This document shows, one piece after another, positions 35,760-45,780 of a stretch of 64,000 nucleotides of DNA. A program made the translations under genes and the position numbers. The notes beneath the pieces are model-generated. The model saw only the letters and a list, made by a program, of their open reading frames with translations. It had not been told where the DNA came from and did no database searches. Position 1 is the stretch's first letter, and every line of letters starts with the position of its first letter. Source of the stretch: Cohnella cholangitidis (lineage in GTDB: Bacteria > Bacillota > Bacilli > Paenibacillales > Paenibacillaceae); contig NZ_CP041969.1 in the NCBI RefSeq assembly GCF_014107495.1, positions 6,301,001 to 6,365,000 on the forward strand, written 5' to 3'.

Positions 35760-37316
35760 TTAATTTTTGCTTTTTTTCCATTCCTCAAACTGCCGTTGAT
35801 ATTCGGCAACGACCTTGTCCAAGCCTGCAGCTTTCATCCTCTTGAGTGCTTCCGGGAACATCTTGTCGTAATCGAGTAAACCGAGTTTTAGCGGGTAGAT
35901 GCTTGTCTTAAGCTCTGTCAGAGTGTTCGAATATTCCACCCCGACCTTACTCGCGTCGAAGTTAAAACCTACCGTGACGCTATTGATCGCATTCTCATCG
36001 ATCGTCGTCTTGGTTTTAACAAAGGTCGGATGCGTTTCCGGAGTCCAGCGACCCAAATTGATGTTCCCCAACATCCAGTATTGCAGTTGATAAGCAGGGG
36101 CATTATTATTGTCTCTTTTTAGCAACTCCATCTTGTTAGGTCCAGCGTCTTTCCAATGGACATCCTTGATACCGTACAAGACAAGATCGAAGTTCTCCTG
36201 CTTGCTGTAAAGCCAGTTCAGGAACTCGATAGCCGCTTCAGGATGCTTACTGGTCGCAGACACACCGTTGGAGTTGCGAACGCCGTAAGATCGGAAATTG
36301 GGCTTGTCATTAAGGTAGAATGTATCTACTGATCCTCCCGGGACTTTATTTGCCAAGTCGCCGATAAGCGCCTCTGCTTCACGATAAAGGAACCTGCCAT
36401 TAGATTCTTCCTTGCTTTCGACCTCTTTCGGGACTGTAAGAATATCCGGATTAATTAGTTTACGGGTGTAGGCTTCCCGGAAAAACTTAGCGTCTTGTTT
36501 AAATTCATCCGTCTCGATCCATGGTCTCACGTTACCTTGTTGATCCACATAGATCAAATCTTGGAACACTGTAAACGGATACGTATCGTAAGCCTTGTGC
36601 AGGTATGCCGGGGTCTCTTCTTTTAATACTCGGATGTACACATCCTTGTTGTCTTCCGGCCAATTTTTCTTCAATACCTCCGACATCGAGAGCAATTCCT
36701 CTGGCGATTTCGGCGGTTCCAGATTGTTTTGTTTGAGAAGGTCAGTGCGAATGGTGATCATTCCGTCAGCATAGGCGGTGTCGGTCCAGAAGTCCGGAAC
36801 GAAGTACGTCTGCCCATTGATCTTGGCCGCATCCCATACCCAGTCGGGAAGCGATTTTTTTAAGTCGGCACCGTATTTGTCCAGCAAATCGTCAATCGGA
36901 ATGATACCACCATTACTCGCGAGGATATTCGGCCCCTTCAAGTCGTGCATAATATGGATCAACTCGAACTCTTCGCCTGTTGACATCATTAAGTTCGTCT
37001 TCTGATCCCAGACATCCCAAGGGATGTAGATTGCTTCGAATGTCAGATTAAGTCCGTCCTGCTCCAGCTTCTTATTAATAGCTTCTTCCGCCATAGCCTG
37101 ATCTTGCGGCGCCGTGCCTGGCATGACATAACGAACAGGTAACTTTTCTCCGCCTGCACCGCTATTGGCGCTAGCTGTGGATGCCGGCTCAGCTCTTCCC
37201 TCGGATGCATTGCTCTCGCTCTTCGAATTAGAACAGGCCGCAAGCGCGGACGTCACGAGCGCAACTCCAAGTAGCAGCGTCAGCGGACGTTTGAAACCAA
37301 ATTTCTTGTCGATCAT
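35760..37316 (-). CDS. Extracellular sugar-binding lipoprotein (LplA/family 1 type)
   Basis: Solute-binding lipoprotein with lipobox SALAACSN (Cys28) and a Ser/Ala-rich linker. Residues 60-518 form the two-lobe binding fold; FLNWLYSKQENFDLVLYGI near residue 380 is a strand-helix typical of LplA-like binding proteins that pair with LplB/YtcP permeases. The permeases lie divergently at 39971-41793. With the GH51 gene next door, arabinosides are the likely ligand. Confidence 0.87.
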   Translation of the reverse strand: MIDKKFGFKRPLTLLLGVALVTSALAACSNSKSESNASEGRAEPASTASANSGAGGEKLPVRYVMPGTAPQDQAMAEEAINKKLEQDGLNLTFEAIYIPWDVWDQKTNLMMSTGEEFELIHIMHDLKGPNILASNGGIIPIDDLLDKYGADLKKSLPDWVWDAAKINGQTYFVPDFWTDTAYADGMITIRTDLLKQNNLEPPKSPEELLSMSEVLKKNWPEDNKDVYIRVLKEETPAYLHKAYDTYPFTVFQDLIYVDQQGNVRPWIETDEFKQDAKFFREAYTRKLINPDILTVPKEVESKEESNGRFLYREAEALIGDLANKVPGGSVDTFYLNDKPNFRSYGVRNSNGVSATSKHPEAAIEFLNWLYSKQENFDLVLYGIKDVHWKDAGPNKMELLKRDNNNAPAYQLQYWMLGNINLGRWTPETHPTFVKTKTTIDENAINSVTVGFNFDASKVGVEYSNTLTELKTSIYPLKLGLLDYDKMFPEALKRMKAAGLDKVVAEYQRQFEEWKKSKN

Positions 37317-37454
37317 ACGATCCCCTCTCCTTTAATCGTGTTTTGAAGTACATGCCCATAATAGGACCGCACCTGAAAGAACGTAAACTTCGAAATCCGG
37401 AGATCGCTTCGATTTAATGGTTTTTGCCAGCAGCAATTCAGAGTGTTATTTCAA

Positions 37455-39737
37455 TTAATCGGGATTATCGGTTTTCTCTCCTGGTAATTTCAACCGCGCT
37501 TCCGCACGGTACTGGGCCGGCGATACGCCATATTTCTTTTTGAAAATCGTATAGAAGTACGTCGTGTTAAAGATGCCGATCAGTTCGCTAATCGTATTGG
37601 CAGAGTCGTCCGTCTCCAGCAACAATTCCTTCGCCTTTTCCAACCGTATGTTTTTTAAGTAATCATTGAAAGACAATCCGCTTTGCGCCTTGAATATTTT
37701 TCCAAGGTGGCCCGGTGTCAATTGAACCTGATCGGCGATGAAATCCAACGACAGATCCGGTTTCGAGTAAGTCTGCTCGATGTATGCTTTGATTTCTTCG
37801 ATAACCTCCCCTTGTCTACCTTTCGACTTGGATCTAATTGCCTCAGAGACTTGTATACAGATCCGCTTCAACTCAGAGATAATCTCCTCCAACGTCTCAT
37901 ATAGCGTCAAGCTTGTAGCCATGCCCACTAGCGCGGTTGCTTCGCTCTTACAAGCGGGAACTATGGCAAAGCTCCTATACATCGATATAACCAATTGATT
38001 CAGACAGAGCAGGGCCTGGTCATACGGAAGCTCGGCTACATAGACCGCCAATGAATCGAACTCTTTAACGGCGATATCGTCGTGAGAAGCCAGAATCGAT
38101 TCCACCAGCGCCTTCTCAATTGCAGATGGGTAACGAAGCTCCTCTGACGATTCATTGTCGTCATCGCCGTAAAAGATTCTGCCTGCTCCGGCAAAGAACC
38201 TGTTTAAAAGCGACTCCTTCGCCTTCTCGTAGGAATCGCGAATCTCAATGTCCGTATTTACGATCGTACCGATGCCGATGGATACCGTTATTTTGAAGTA
38301 CTCCTCGACAAGCCGCTGAACGTCCTGCAGTCTATCATGCAACGTAATTGGAGGAGTCGGAGAATCCAGCTTACCAAGTATTCCGATCTCATCTGCACCG
38401 ACAACGATTGCTTCCATTCCCGTCAATTCCTGAGCTATGTTACAGACGCCGAATCGGATTAGCGACTGCGATTGCTCTGAGTGCATATGGCTGAATGCGG
38501 CGAAGCGATCGATCTTAAGAACAATCGCGACGAAATCGTGGCCCTTTAGCAGCTCCCGATAACGATTCGCAAGGTCAATCTGGCTCCCTTTAAAGTAATT
38601 CAGCAGGTGGCTCTTCTTTGCGATTTGCAATGCCGGGCTTATGGACGCAATTTTGTTCGTGATATCTTGAAACGCTTCGCCGAGCAATGAATACTCGTTT
38701 ATTTTCCGGCTTTCTCCGTTCCCCCCAACAGCGTAAGTTGAATTCAGCTTGCGCAGCAGCTTGTCGAGCGGGTCGTACATATGGTTTGTCACCCAGATTG
38801 CCGCTGCAACTCCGATTAGAAGCATCGCTAATGCAATAGACAGCACAATGGAACGGAGTCTTCCGAGATTCGATAGCAAGTCTTTGTAACGGTTTACGCT
38901 AACGAATGACCAATTCAGCTCTTCGGACTTGACATAGCTGACCAGATACTTCTCGTGGGCAATGTTTACTGTGTAGCTCCCGCTTGTCTCTTTTGAAGTC
39001 AGCATCCGATTAAGATAAGCATTGCTGTCGACGTTTACAAGCGGAGATTCGCTGTCGCTTTGCATGAGGATGGAGCCTATATCGTCGGCGAGGACAATAA
39101 AATCGGAACGATTGCTACGCATTTGCTGAACAAGCTCTTGGATGTAGCTTTCGTTGATATTGATGACGATGGCTCCCTTTTTGGGCAGGTAAGAGTTGAA
39201 CCCCGGTTTGAGCACGAAGGTGAACACCTGCTCGCTGGTCCCCGTGACGGGATTTTCGAATGTTCGCGGGTAAAGGCTACTATACGCAGTTTCGGTAGAT
39301 TCCGAAATTCGATCCAGAAGTTCCGTCTCAGCTTGGCGGCTAACTCCCTTATTATTGATATAACGTTCTGTGTAACCGTTATAGATGCCGATGAAATTCA
39401 AAAACGGGTAGCCTACCTGCACATCCGTCAAGGCGCGTACGACGCGATATTCTTGCAGACGATCGGTTTCCGGATTAAACATACCCGTTACGATTTCACG
39501 ATTGTTTAACAAATTGTTGCCGATCTCGTACACTTGCTGGTTAACGATGTTCGCCACATAGCTTGTCTGACGGAGCATCGACTGAGAGATGCCGGCAACC
39601 TCCTTTACCGAGTTGGCTGAAAAGAACGTATAGAGAGCGGTGCAAACTATTCCGATCGTGAAGGAGAGCAGTAATAAAAAACTCAGGAACAACTTGCGAT
39701 AGGTTGCATAAAAAAATATTTTATTACGAATCTGCAT
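37455..39737 (-). CDS. Membrane-bound AraC-family regulator (YesN/YtdP type)
   Basis: Two membrane helices (about residues 10-35 and 295-320) flank an extracellular sensor domain. A cytoplasmic region follows, and the last 100 residues carry two AraC HTH motifs (LSLDFIADQVQLTPGHLGKIFKAQ and NTISELIGIFNTTYFYTIFKKKYG). Such one-component regulators sense extracellular sugar or binding protein and activate adjacent LplA/B-type transporters. Start taken at 39737 (MQIRNKIFF), behind GGGGAGGGGGG; about 760 aa. Divergent from the permease operon. Confidence 0.88.
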   Translation of the reverse strand: MQIRNKIFFYATYRKLFLSFLLLLSFTIGIVCTALYTFFSANSVKEVAGISQSMLRQTSYVANIVNQQVYEIGNNLLNNREIVTGMFNPETDRLQEYRVVRALTDVQVGYPFLNFIGIYNGYTERYINNKGVSRQAETELLDRISESTETAYSSLYPRTFENPVTGTSEQVFTFVLKPGFNSYLPKKGAIVININESYIQELVQQMRSNRSDFIVLADDIGSILMQSDSESPLVNVDSNAYLNRMLTSKETSGSYTVNIAHEKYLVSYVKSEELNWSFVSVNRYKDLLSNLGRLRSIVLSIALAMLLIGVAAAIWVTNHMYDPLDKLLRKLNSTYAVGGNGESRKINEYSLLGEAFQDITNKIASISPALQIAKKSHLLNYFKGSQIDLANRYRELLKGHDFVAIVLKIDRFAAFSHMHSEQSQSLIRFGVCNIAQELTGMEAIVVGADEIGILGKLDSPTPPITLHDRLQDVQRLVEEYFKITVSIGIGTIVNTDIEIRDSYEKAKESLLNRFFAGAGRIFYGDDDNESSEELRYPSAIEKALVESILASHDDIAVKEFDSLAVYVAELPYDQALLCLNQLVISMYRSFAIVPACKSEATALVGMATSLTLYETLEEIISELKRICIQVSEAIRSKSKGRQGEVIEEIKAYIEQTYSKPDLSLDFIADQVQLTPGHLGKIFKAQSGLSFNDYLKNIRLEKAKELLLETDDSANTISELIGIFNTTYFYTIFKKKYGVSPAQYRAEARLKLPGEKTDNPD

Positions 39738-39970
39738 ATACGCCCCCCTCCCCTGATAATGCAATAACATTTTGATCTCAACATTGTAGCAAGTAATTAG
39801 TACGCTTCATACTCAATCGCCGGAAATCGAAGTTAATTTAAAAAAGCGAAATATCTAGTAGCGGAAAAGTGTTGGGGAAGCAATAATTCAAAGTTTAATC
39901 CGAAATGACGCGGGGATAGTATAGATATAGAGTCTTAGTTATAAGCCAATCCAGAGGAGAGGAATTTCGA

Positions 39971-40900
39971 ATGAACCTGAGCAACATCCAACGACCAATC
40001 AAGGAACTAAAGAAAAATTATGTGGCTTACTCGCTCGCTTTACCAGCTGTTATCTATACGTTCATTTTCGGTTACCTGACGCTGCCTTATATCTTGATCT
40101 CATTCCAAAAGTTCAACTACAAGCTTGGTATTTGGAAATCACCTTTTGTCGGCCTAGATAACTTTAAATTCTTCTTCTTGTCAGATCGCGCTTGGCAAGT
40201 CACATTCAATACGATCCGTTTGAACTTCCTGTTTATTGTTGTCGGAACAGCTGCAGCCTTATTGCTCGCTATTTTGTTTACCGAGTTAAAAGGCCGACGC
40301 TTCTCCAGGATCATGCAATCCACAATCCTATTTCCCCATTTCCTGTCCTGGGTCATCATCAGCTACGTCGTTTATAGTTTCTTTGCTTCAAATTACGGAC
40401 TGCTTAATCAGACTCTGGATTGGCTAGGCCTTCCGCAGAAGAACTGGTATTCTGAACCGAGTTATTGGGTGCCGATTCTCGTCACCGTAAACGTCTGGAA
40501 AGAGGTCGGCATCTCGCTCATCATCTATCTGGCGGCTATTGCAGGTATCGATTCCTCCTTGTACGAGGCATCGACGATAGATGGCGCGAATCGCAGGCAG
40601 CAGGTCCGATTCATTACTTTGCCTTTGCTCATGCCTACGGTAATCATTCTTTCCTTACTCGCGCTAAGCAAAATAATGTACGGCAGCTTCGATATGATTT
40701 ACGCAATCATTAAGGATAACGGCTTGCTATATCCGACAGTCGACATCATCGATACGTATGTATTCCGGGCTATGCGCACGATAGGCAACCCTGCTCAGGC
40801 GATGGCCGTAGGGCTCTACCAATCCATTGTCGGATTCATTCTTGTTTTTGGAGTAAACATGTTCGTGCGCAAAGTCAGTCCGGATAATTCCCTATTCTAA
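39971..40900 (+). CDS. Sugar ABC transporter permease (LplB type)
   Basis: Six-helix MalF-type permease, 309 aa. The EAA loop reads SSLYEASTIDGANRRQQVRFITLPLL, the site that docks the ATPase. ATG start behind GAGAGGAATTTCG. First gene of a two-permease operon; no ATPase gene is nearby, so a shared MsmX-type ATPase elsewhere is expected. Confidence 0.92.
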   Translation: MNLSNIQRPIKELKKNYVAYSLALPAVIYTFIFGYLTLPYILISFQKFNYKLGIWKSPFVGLDNFKFFFLSDRAWQVTFNTIRLNFLFIVVGTAAALLLAILFTELKGRRFSRIMQSTILFPHFLSWVIISYVVYSFFASNYGLLNQTLDWLGLPQKNWYSEPSYWVPILVTVNVWKEVGISLIIYLAAIAGIDSSLYEASTIDGANRRQQVRFITLPLLMPTVIILSLLALSKIMYGSFDMIYAIIKDNGLLYPTVDIIDTYVFRAMRTIGNPAQAMAVGLYQSIVGFILVFGVNMFVRKVSPDNSLF

Positions 40901-40917
40901 TCGAGAAAGGAGTCTAT

Positions 40918-41793
40918 ATGCGAACCTACAACCTATTTGATCTCGCCAACAAAACGTTTATTGCCATTTTATCCTTCGTATGTACATTGCCTTTGCTACT
41001 GGTGCTCATTGTTTCGATAACGGATGAGCGCTCGATCCAGAGTCAAGGCTATAGCTTTTTCCCAAAGGAGCTGTCCTTCGACGCTTACCGCCTGCTCTTC
41101 TCAGGCAATTCTCCGTTATTGCAGAGCTACATGATCTCCATCACCGTCACTGCGCTGGGAACTTCGCTTGCAGTAATAATCACATCAATGGCAGGTTTTA
41201 CGCTGGCTGCGCGGCATGTTCGGTACCGCAACGGCCTTGCCATGTTTTTCTTTGTAACGATGGTATTCAACACGGGGTTAGTCCCTTGGTATATGATGAG
41301 CACCAAGCTTGGTCTCCAAAACAATATATGGGCGTTAATTATCCCTTCGCTTATTTTCAATCCATTTAATCTGTTCCTGGTTCGGAATTACATGAAGCAG
41401 ATTCCCGATACGCTGGTCGAAGCAGCCAAAATCGATGGAGCGAATGATGCTTTTATCGCTTTCAAGATTTTTTTTCCGCTTAGCCTGCCTGTACTAGCTA
41501 CCATCACGCTGTTTTATGGTATCGGCTACTGGAATAACTGGTTTAATGCCATAATGCTCGTCGATCGCCCGAATTTATACCCACTACAGTACTTGCTATT
41601 CAAACTCAATTCGGAGATCAGCATGATTCAACAGATGCAATCAACTTCAAACTCAATGTCGACGTCGCATCTTCCGACCGAATCCATAAAGATGGCGACA
41701 GCGATCGTCACAATCGGTCCGATCGTTCTGTTCTATCCTTTCCTTCAACGATACTTTATTAGGGGGTTGTTGATCGGGTCGGTTAAGGAATAG
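40918..41793 (+). CDS. Sugar ABC transporter permease (YtcP/LplC type)
   Basis: MalG-type permease, 291 aa, six helices, EAA loop DTLVEAAKIDGANDAFIAFK. Ends ...RYFIRGLLIGSVKE, the usual family tail. Start 17 bases after the LplB-type gene with an AAAGGAG RBS. Partner of the divergent binding lipoprotein. Confidence 0.92.
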   Translation: MRTYNLFDLANKTFIAILSFVCTLPLLLVLIVSITDERSIQSQGYSFFPKELSFDAYRLLFSGNSPLLQSYMISITVTALGTSLAVIITSMAGFTLAARHVRYRNGLAMFFFVTMVFNTGLVPWYMMSTKLGLQNNIWALIIPSLIFNPFNLFLVRNYMKQIPDTLVEAAKIDGANDAFIAFKIFFPLSLPVLATITLFYGIGYWNNWFNAIMLVDRPNLYPLQYLLFKLNSEISMIQQMQSTSNSMSTSHLPTESIKMATAIVTIGPIVLFYPFLQRYFIRGLLIGSVKE

Positions 41794-42071
41794 CTTGCTG
41801 TAGTACAACTAAAATTTCTTTGGAGGGCGTATGCCCTCCTGGTAAGTTTAGACCTTCCTTAACACCGTTAAATTTTCTTTTTTTTAGAAACCGGCTTTCC
41901 CCTTCCGTACGTCGTTCCGTTGTTAAATCGCGAAAAAATTGAGCTGCCCTATCACTGAAGTGTACTTCGGGATTTGCATAATGATCGTACATAAGTTTAA
42001 TAGCTGCATTCGGAACACATTCTTGGACCCATTCGGCAATCGGTATAGATTCCTGTCCTCCAACAATTTCC

Positions 42072-42125
42072 CAATGGTAAGAACTTGATCCGTTAGATGA
42101 AAAAAACCGCGGACTTCCAATCGGA
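42072..42125 (+). repeat. Degraded A-type dispersed repeat
   Basis: CAATGGTAAGAACTTGATCC, then AAAAAAACCGCGGACTTCCA: right arm of the large palindrome plus the damaged second hairpin. Confidence 0.5.
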
Positions 42126-42202
42126 CGAGATTCGTTCACTTTATTGTCAGTCCGAAACGAAAAACCCGCGTCGCATATGGCGGCACGGTTTTTAGCGACA
42201 TC

Positions 42203-42355
42203 CTAACTCCTAGCAGTGTAAGCGCTCCTCCAAATACTACTCTTGTGAAAGCAGAGGGATGACACTTCACGAAATCCGTGTTTCGTATGCAGTCGAATAC
42301 TCGCTGTATTCTCTGTAAAATTTCCAGCTTGCAATGTCCAGAACCCGTTTCGTTA
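42203..42355 (-). pseudogene. GNAT acetyltransferase remnant
   Basis: Minus frame reads NGFWTLQAGNFTENTASIRL then HTKHGFREVSS before a stop at 42203. GxWTLQAGIFPENTASIxLHxxxGFR is the acetyl-CoA binding core of phosphinothricin-type GNAT enzymes. The upstream half is absent (in-frame stop just before) and the C-terminus is abnormal. Confidence 0.7.
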
Positions 42356-42832
42356 ACGTCTTTTTGTTCTTTCTATGTCTCTATCTGACTTAATGTTCTT
42401 GTAATCTTGGTCCGCTATTCGTATTTTGGGCCTGCTGATTGATCTTTTATTTTGGTTTCTGGAAGTACAATGTTCAAGAAACCGTCAGGATTCATCCTGA
42501 TGGCAATTTCTTAACCCTATATTGACTGCCTTGACCCATTCAGCAACATACACCGATCGGCGGTCCGCGGAGATACTCGGATCGCTCCCTTATCGATATT
42601 TTATTATTGATGCGAATTGTTCGTACGGCATCTTTTTTTAAAAAAACGCAATCGCAAATTTCAACATAATATTTAAATTAATGGTTTTTTAGGACTATAT
42701 TGTAATTCAACCTGTCATTCAAGTCATCCTTGTTTGGAAATGCGATGATGACGGGGGTAACTGGTCAAATGACAACGATATTCGGTACGATACAGTTGCA
42801 AGACCAACCATTTCCGGAAAGGAGATTTAAGA

Positions 42833-43492
42833 ATGTCAATCATGAAGAAAAAGTGGAGGGAGACGTTGTTCATTCTGCTCAGTACCCTCATGACGCTAAC
42901 TGTTTCCTCGGCTTCGGTGTTCGCATTGCCCCGTGAGGGCACAGATAATCCGCCTCCTCCCGTCGAAGAAGAGAGCGATTATCCTTCGCCTGAACTCGTA
43001 CTGCCTTCCGAGCAGTCCGTTCGATCGGCTTGGCCTGGTGCACTATGGCTGAACGACCCTCTCCCTTCAGGCAACAAGACCCGGGTAATCGTTGTCCTGA
43101 AAAGCATCACCGTGTTCGAAGATAACGAAAGCGGCAACGACGAATGGCGTTACAAGGTAAAGATCGGGAACCACACATGGCACTTACCTCGACAAGACCT
43201 CTACTACACGTACAAAGATAACATTACATACCCTTACACACATAATTTCAACACAGGCTTATTCAACGAAACGTTTGATCTGACAAACGGGAATACCCTT
43301 GGTATCTACTTCGAGGTAGAATCAAGGGAAATCGACACGTTGTTCGATGATGTCAGCAAAGCGAACGGCGCTCTAGGATTCGTCATTCCTGCTGAGAAAA
43401 TCTGGTATCACATCGACACGGGCGGAGACGCACCCGTTCGATTTACATTCGAGATATCCGCCGTACCCGGAAGCACTCCGTCATCGTTCTAA
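42833..43492 (+). CDS. Secreted hypothetical protein, 219 aa
   Basis: Signal peptide of about 33 residues (KKKWRETLFILLSTLMTLTV then SSASVFA). The mature part begins with a Pro/Glu-rich linker (NPPPPVEEESDYPSPE) and continues as a beta-rich domain with many aromatic residues. RBS AAAGGAG is well placed. No family recognised. Probably extracellular; a weak hairpin follows at 43514-43550. It sits in a stretch otherwise full of remnants. Confidence 0.7.
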   Translation: MSIMKKKWRETLFILLSTLMTLTVSSASVFALPREGTDNPPPPVEEESDYPSPELVLPSEQSVRSAWPGALWLNDPLPSGNKTRVIVVLKSITVFEDNESGNDEWRYKVKIGNHTWHLPRQDLYYTYKDNITYPYTHNFNTGLFNETFDLTNGNTLGIYFEVESREIDTLFDDVSKANGALGFVIPAEKIWYHIDTGGDAPVRFTFEISAVPGSTPSSF

Positions 43493-43636
43493 TAATTTCC
43501 GAGCGCTTCTTATACAGGCAGCAAGACCGTAAGAGTTAATGCCTGTTTGTTTGCAAACTCTGGATTACCTTTGTGATACGGTTATTGCCTGCCCGTTAGC
43601 TTAATTACCCTTGCCCCAGTGCAATTAATTTCCCGT

Positions 43637-43750
43637 CGGGAATGGGATCAAGTTTCTTGTCACTAGTCCATGACAAGAACTTGATCCCATTAGACAAAAA
43701 AGCCGCGATTTACGCGACTTGTTATGGGACATTGTTCTTGATCTCCGACA
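43637..43750 (+). repeat. A-type dispersed repeat, full copy
   Basis: CGGGAATGGGATCAAGTTTC at the start, CAAGAACTTGATCCCAT arm, AAAAAAGCCGCGATTTACGC hairpin, ends TGTTCTTGATCTCCGACA. CTGCCCGTTAGCTTAATTA lies about 50 bases upstream, as it does (diverged) before 45615 and 48921. Confidence 0.85.
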
Positions 43751-43761
43751 CGAAGACTCTT

Positions 43762-44356
43762 TTAGATGATTGCCTTCCTAGCAACAATGAAATATTCTTG
43801 AGAACTCTTCTTCAAGCAATCTGTTTCGACAATTGACAAATTCCCTTTCTCAATGGTATGGACCAGATTACGTATTTTAAATGGTCTTATACTCGGCATT
43901 AAACCAACTCTGCCCGCAAAGCTTAACAAGTTTCTCAGAAGCATCTTTTCTCCCACGCAGGGTGTTGCAGAAATGAATAATCCTCCTGGTTTCAACAGTT
44001 CATTTATTCTAAGTAGCACGATATGCTCATCTTCCAACAAATGCCTCTTCCTTATACCTATCATCAAAAATGGTCGTATGGGCATAGTTGATATTTGCGA
44101 TGTTGCTCTCTTTTGCCTTCTTTTCGGCAATTGCGATCATGTTAGAAGATATATCTATCGTATGAATCTCGTTTACATCTTCGGCAATTTCATTGGATAT
44201 TAATCCAGTTCCGCAGCCGAGATCCAACGCCAAGTTGCTTATTTTGAGATGCTTTTTCGTTCGTTGTATGATTTGGCGGTAAGTCTGTTCATCCTTCATC
44301 TCGATTTGATCATATTGGCTTGCGGTTTTGTCCCAGAAACGTTCGGATTTATTCAT
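43762..44356 (-). pseudogene. SAM-dependent methyltransferase, internal deletion
   Basis: The first frame (from 44356) holds motif I LALDLGCGTGLISNEIAED and IHTIDISSNMIAIA, ending DRYKEEAF. A second frame resumes HLLEDEHIVLLRINELLKPG and runs to ARKAII. The strand that should lie between (about nine residues, usually FDVILAFNxL) is missing and the frame shift is two bases, consistent with a deletion of about 26 bases. This is real loss, unlike the one-base lesions elsewhere. An A-type repeat ends 11 bases after the 3' end. Confidence 0.8.
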
Positions 44357-44431
44357 TTTCGTTCCTCCGGTTGAATCCTTGAATGATTAGCCATAGAACC
44401 AAAACTAATTACTGACAGGCTATTGGAATAT

Positions 44432-44702
44432 TCAAATCCTAGAAGTAGCGGACGACGTGAAACCGATTTCCTGAAGCGGCTCCGGACGCAGAGAATAGAT
44501 GCTTTTTTGAGCAACCGATCGTACTGCAACCAAACCGGCTTCCCTCAAGACTCGGAGATGCTTGGAAACTCCCGGCTGACTCAATTGGCAAATGTCCACA
44601 AGCTCCCCCACCGTATTGCTGCGTCATTGGCTTCTCAAGTCGATGCTTCGGCACTGCGCCATATGTAACTCCATGCTCCAGGTAATATTTTAGCAAAGTC
44701 AA
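44432..44702 (-). pseudogene. ArsR-family regulator remnant
   Basis: The frame ending at 44432 reads NTVGELVDICQLSQPGVSKH then LRVLREAGLVAVRSV, an ArsR winged helix. A TGA at 44624-44626 interrupts that frame just upstream, and the expected N-terminal ADPTRRxIL segment appears only as scraps in another frame (AVPKHRLEK). Decayed regulator, perhaps once paired with the DHFR-like gene at 44871. Confidence 0.62.
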
Positions 44703-44813
44703 AGTCTCGCCTCCACTTAATTATGGTAAATTCACCCGCAGAAATAATCTCGAATATATGTTCGCTTGTAAAGTTTAAGACATTCACCAAGCATAACTGC
44801 CAGTGAGTTGAGA

Positions 44814-44846
44814 AACGGCAGCCGATCGTTCAGGCCGGCTGCCGTT
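44814..44846 (-). terminator. Terminator after the DHFR-like gene
   Basis: AACGGCAGCCG / CGGCTGCCGTT perfect 11-bp arms; no strong T-run. Confidence 0.68.
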
Positions 44847-44870
44847 ATGTATTAATTGAGCTATTGTAGA

Positions 44871-45440
44871 CTATTTCTCCAACTCATAACGGGTCGCGAT
44901 AATGCCCGACTTGAGCGTTAGGCTGGACAGCAGCTTGAGCTTGATTTTCTCGACGCTCCCGTCGAATACCGATATTCCGCCGCCCAGGACGACCGGACAA
45001 ATCGTCAGTAGGAATTCGTCGATCAGGCCGAGCTCAAGCAGTGTCTTCGCAGCCCCCGGGCTGCCGAAGATAACGAGATTTTTGCCAGGTTGATCCTTGA
45101 GAGCCTTGATTTCCTCTGCAATATTGTCCTTGATCACCATCGTATTGTTCCATTCCGCCTTGTCCATCGTGCCGGAAATGACGATCTTCTTAACATCCTG
45201 CAACCATTTAGCATGCTCCATGCCGTGCCTCGACGCATTCGGATCATCCAGCACCGTGGGCCAGTAGCTCTCCATCATCCGATACGTCGTACGTCCGTAT
45301 ACGGGTGAGCCGACTTCGGCTACGACCTCCTCCGCGTATTTCTCTAATTCCTCGTTGTACGGAATCCAATCCAGTCCTCCGTTCGAATCTGACGCATACC
45401 CATCCAGCGACACATGCATGAACAATACGAGTTTTCTCAT
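44871..45440 (-). CDS. Dihydrofolate reductase / RibD C-terminal-like protein (YwjB/YyaP type)
   Basis: MRKLVLFMHVSLDGYASDSN opens the RibD_C fold; PVYGRTTYRMMESYWPTV and GKNLVIFGSPGAAKTLLELGLIDEFLLTICPVVLGGG are the NADPH- and substrate-side blocks. These accessory proteins are usually of unknown substrate and sit beside ArsR genes, as here (remnant upstream). Start chosen at 45440 behind GGAGGAGAAAC; 189 aa. Confidence 0.85.
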   Translation of the reverse strand: MRKLVLFMHVSLDGYASDSNGGLDWIPYNEELEKYAEEVVAEVGSPVYGRTTYRMMESYWPTVLDDPNASRHGMEHAKWLQDVKKIVISGTMDKAEWNNTMVIKDNIAEEIKALKDQPGKNLVIFGSPGAAKTLLELGLIDEFLLTICPVVLGGGISVFDGSVEKIKLKLLSSLTLKSGIIATRYELEK

Positions 45441-45614
45441 GTCCGTTTCTCCTCCGACTTCGAATTTATTTGTTTTTTTTGGCCGTTGGCCAGTTTTTCG
45501 TCCTGCTGTTACGTTCATAATAAATCATTACGTTACGTAAGGATCAAGGGGGAATATGAATTTTTTTGCAGACAGCCATGCTGAGCAAAACTGCCCGTTA
45601 GCTTATTGAAATAT

Positions 45615-45676
45615 CGGGAATAGGTACATATTCTTGTTATCAAGCAGCAATCAGTACACATTCTTGACATCCGACA
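45615..45676 (+). repeat. B-type dispersed repeat
   Basis: CGGGAATAGGTACATATTCT, then CAATCAGTACACATTCTTGA and CATCCGACA. Shares the CGGGAAT start and CCGACA end with the A type but has a different interior; CTGCCCGTTAGCTTATT precedes it. Confidence 0.65.
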
Positions 45677-45742
45677 ATACCCCATAAATCTATACACATT
45701 CCTTTTAGCAAGGTCCCAAAAGTAGTTTTTCTAAACAGTCTG

Positions 45743-45770
45743 ACCGCTTTCCCTGTTTCGGGAAAGCGGT
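45743..45770. terminator. Hairpin by the DUF4190 remnant
   Basis: ACCGCTTTCCC / GGGAAAGCGGT perfect stem, tetra- to hexaloop. Confidence 0.65.
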
Positions 45771-45780
45771 AATGTTGTGT

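Larger units (their letters stand above)
41794..42832. other. Gene-poor stretch with remnants
   Basis: It holds a degraded A-type repeat (42072-42125), a GNAT remnant (42203-42355), a hairpin around 42160-42190 and repeat-like scraps (AATGTTCTTGTAATCTTGG near 42402). A 118-codon open frame at 41783-42139 on minus crosses the repeat and has no recognisable domain, so it is not called. Confidence 0.55.

Noticed and set aside
41783..42139. Open frame of 118 codons on minus
   Set aside because: It crosses a degraded dispersed repeat, overlaps the permease stop and shows no domain or RBS.
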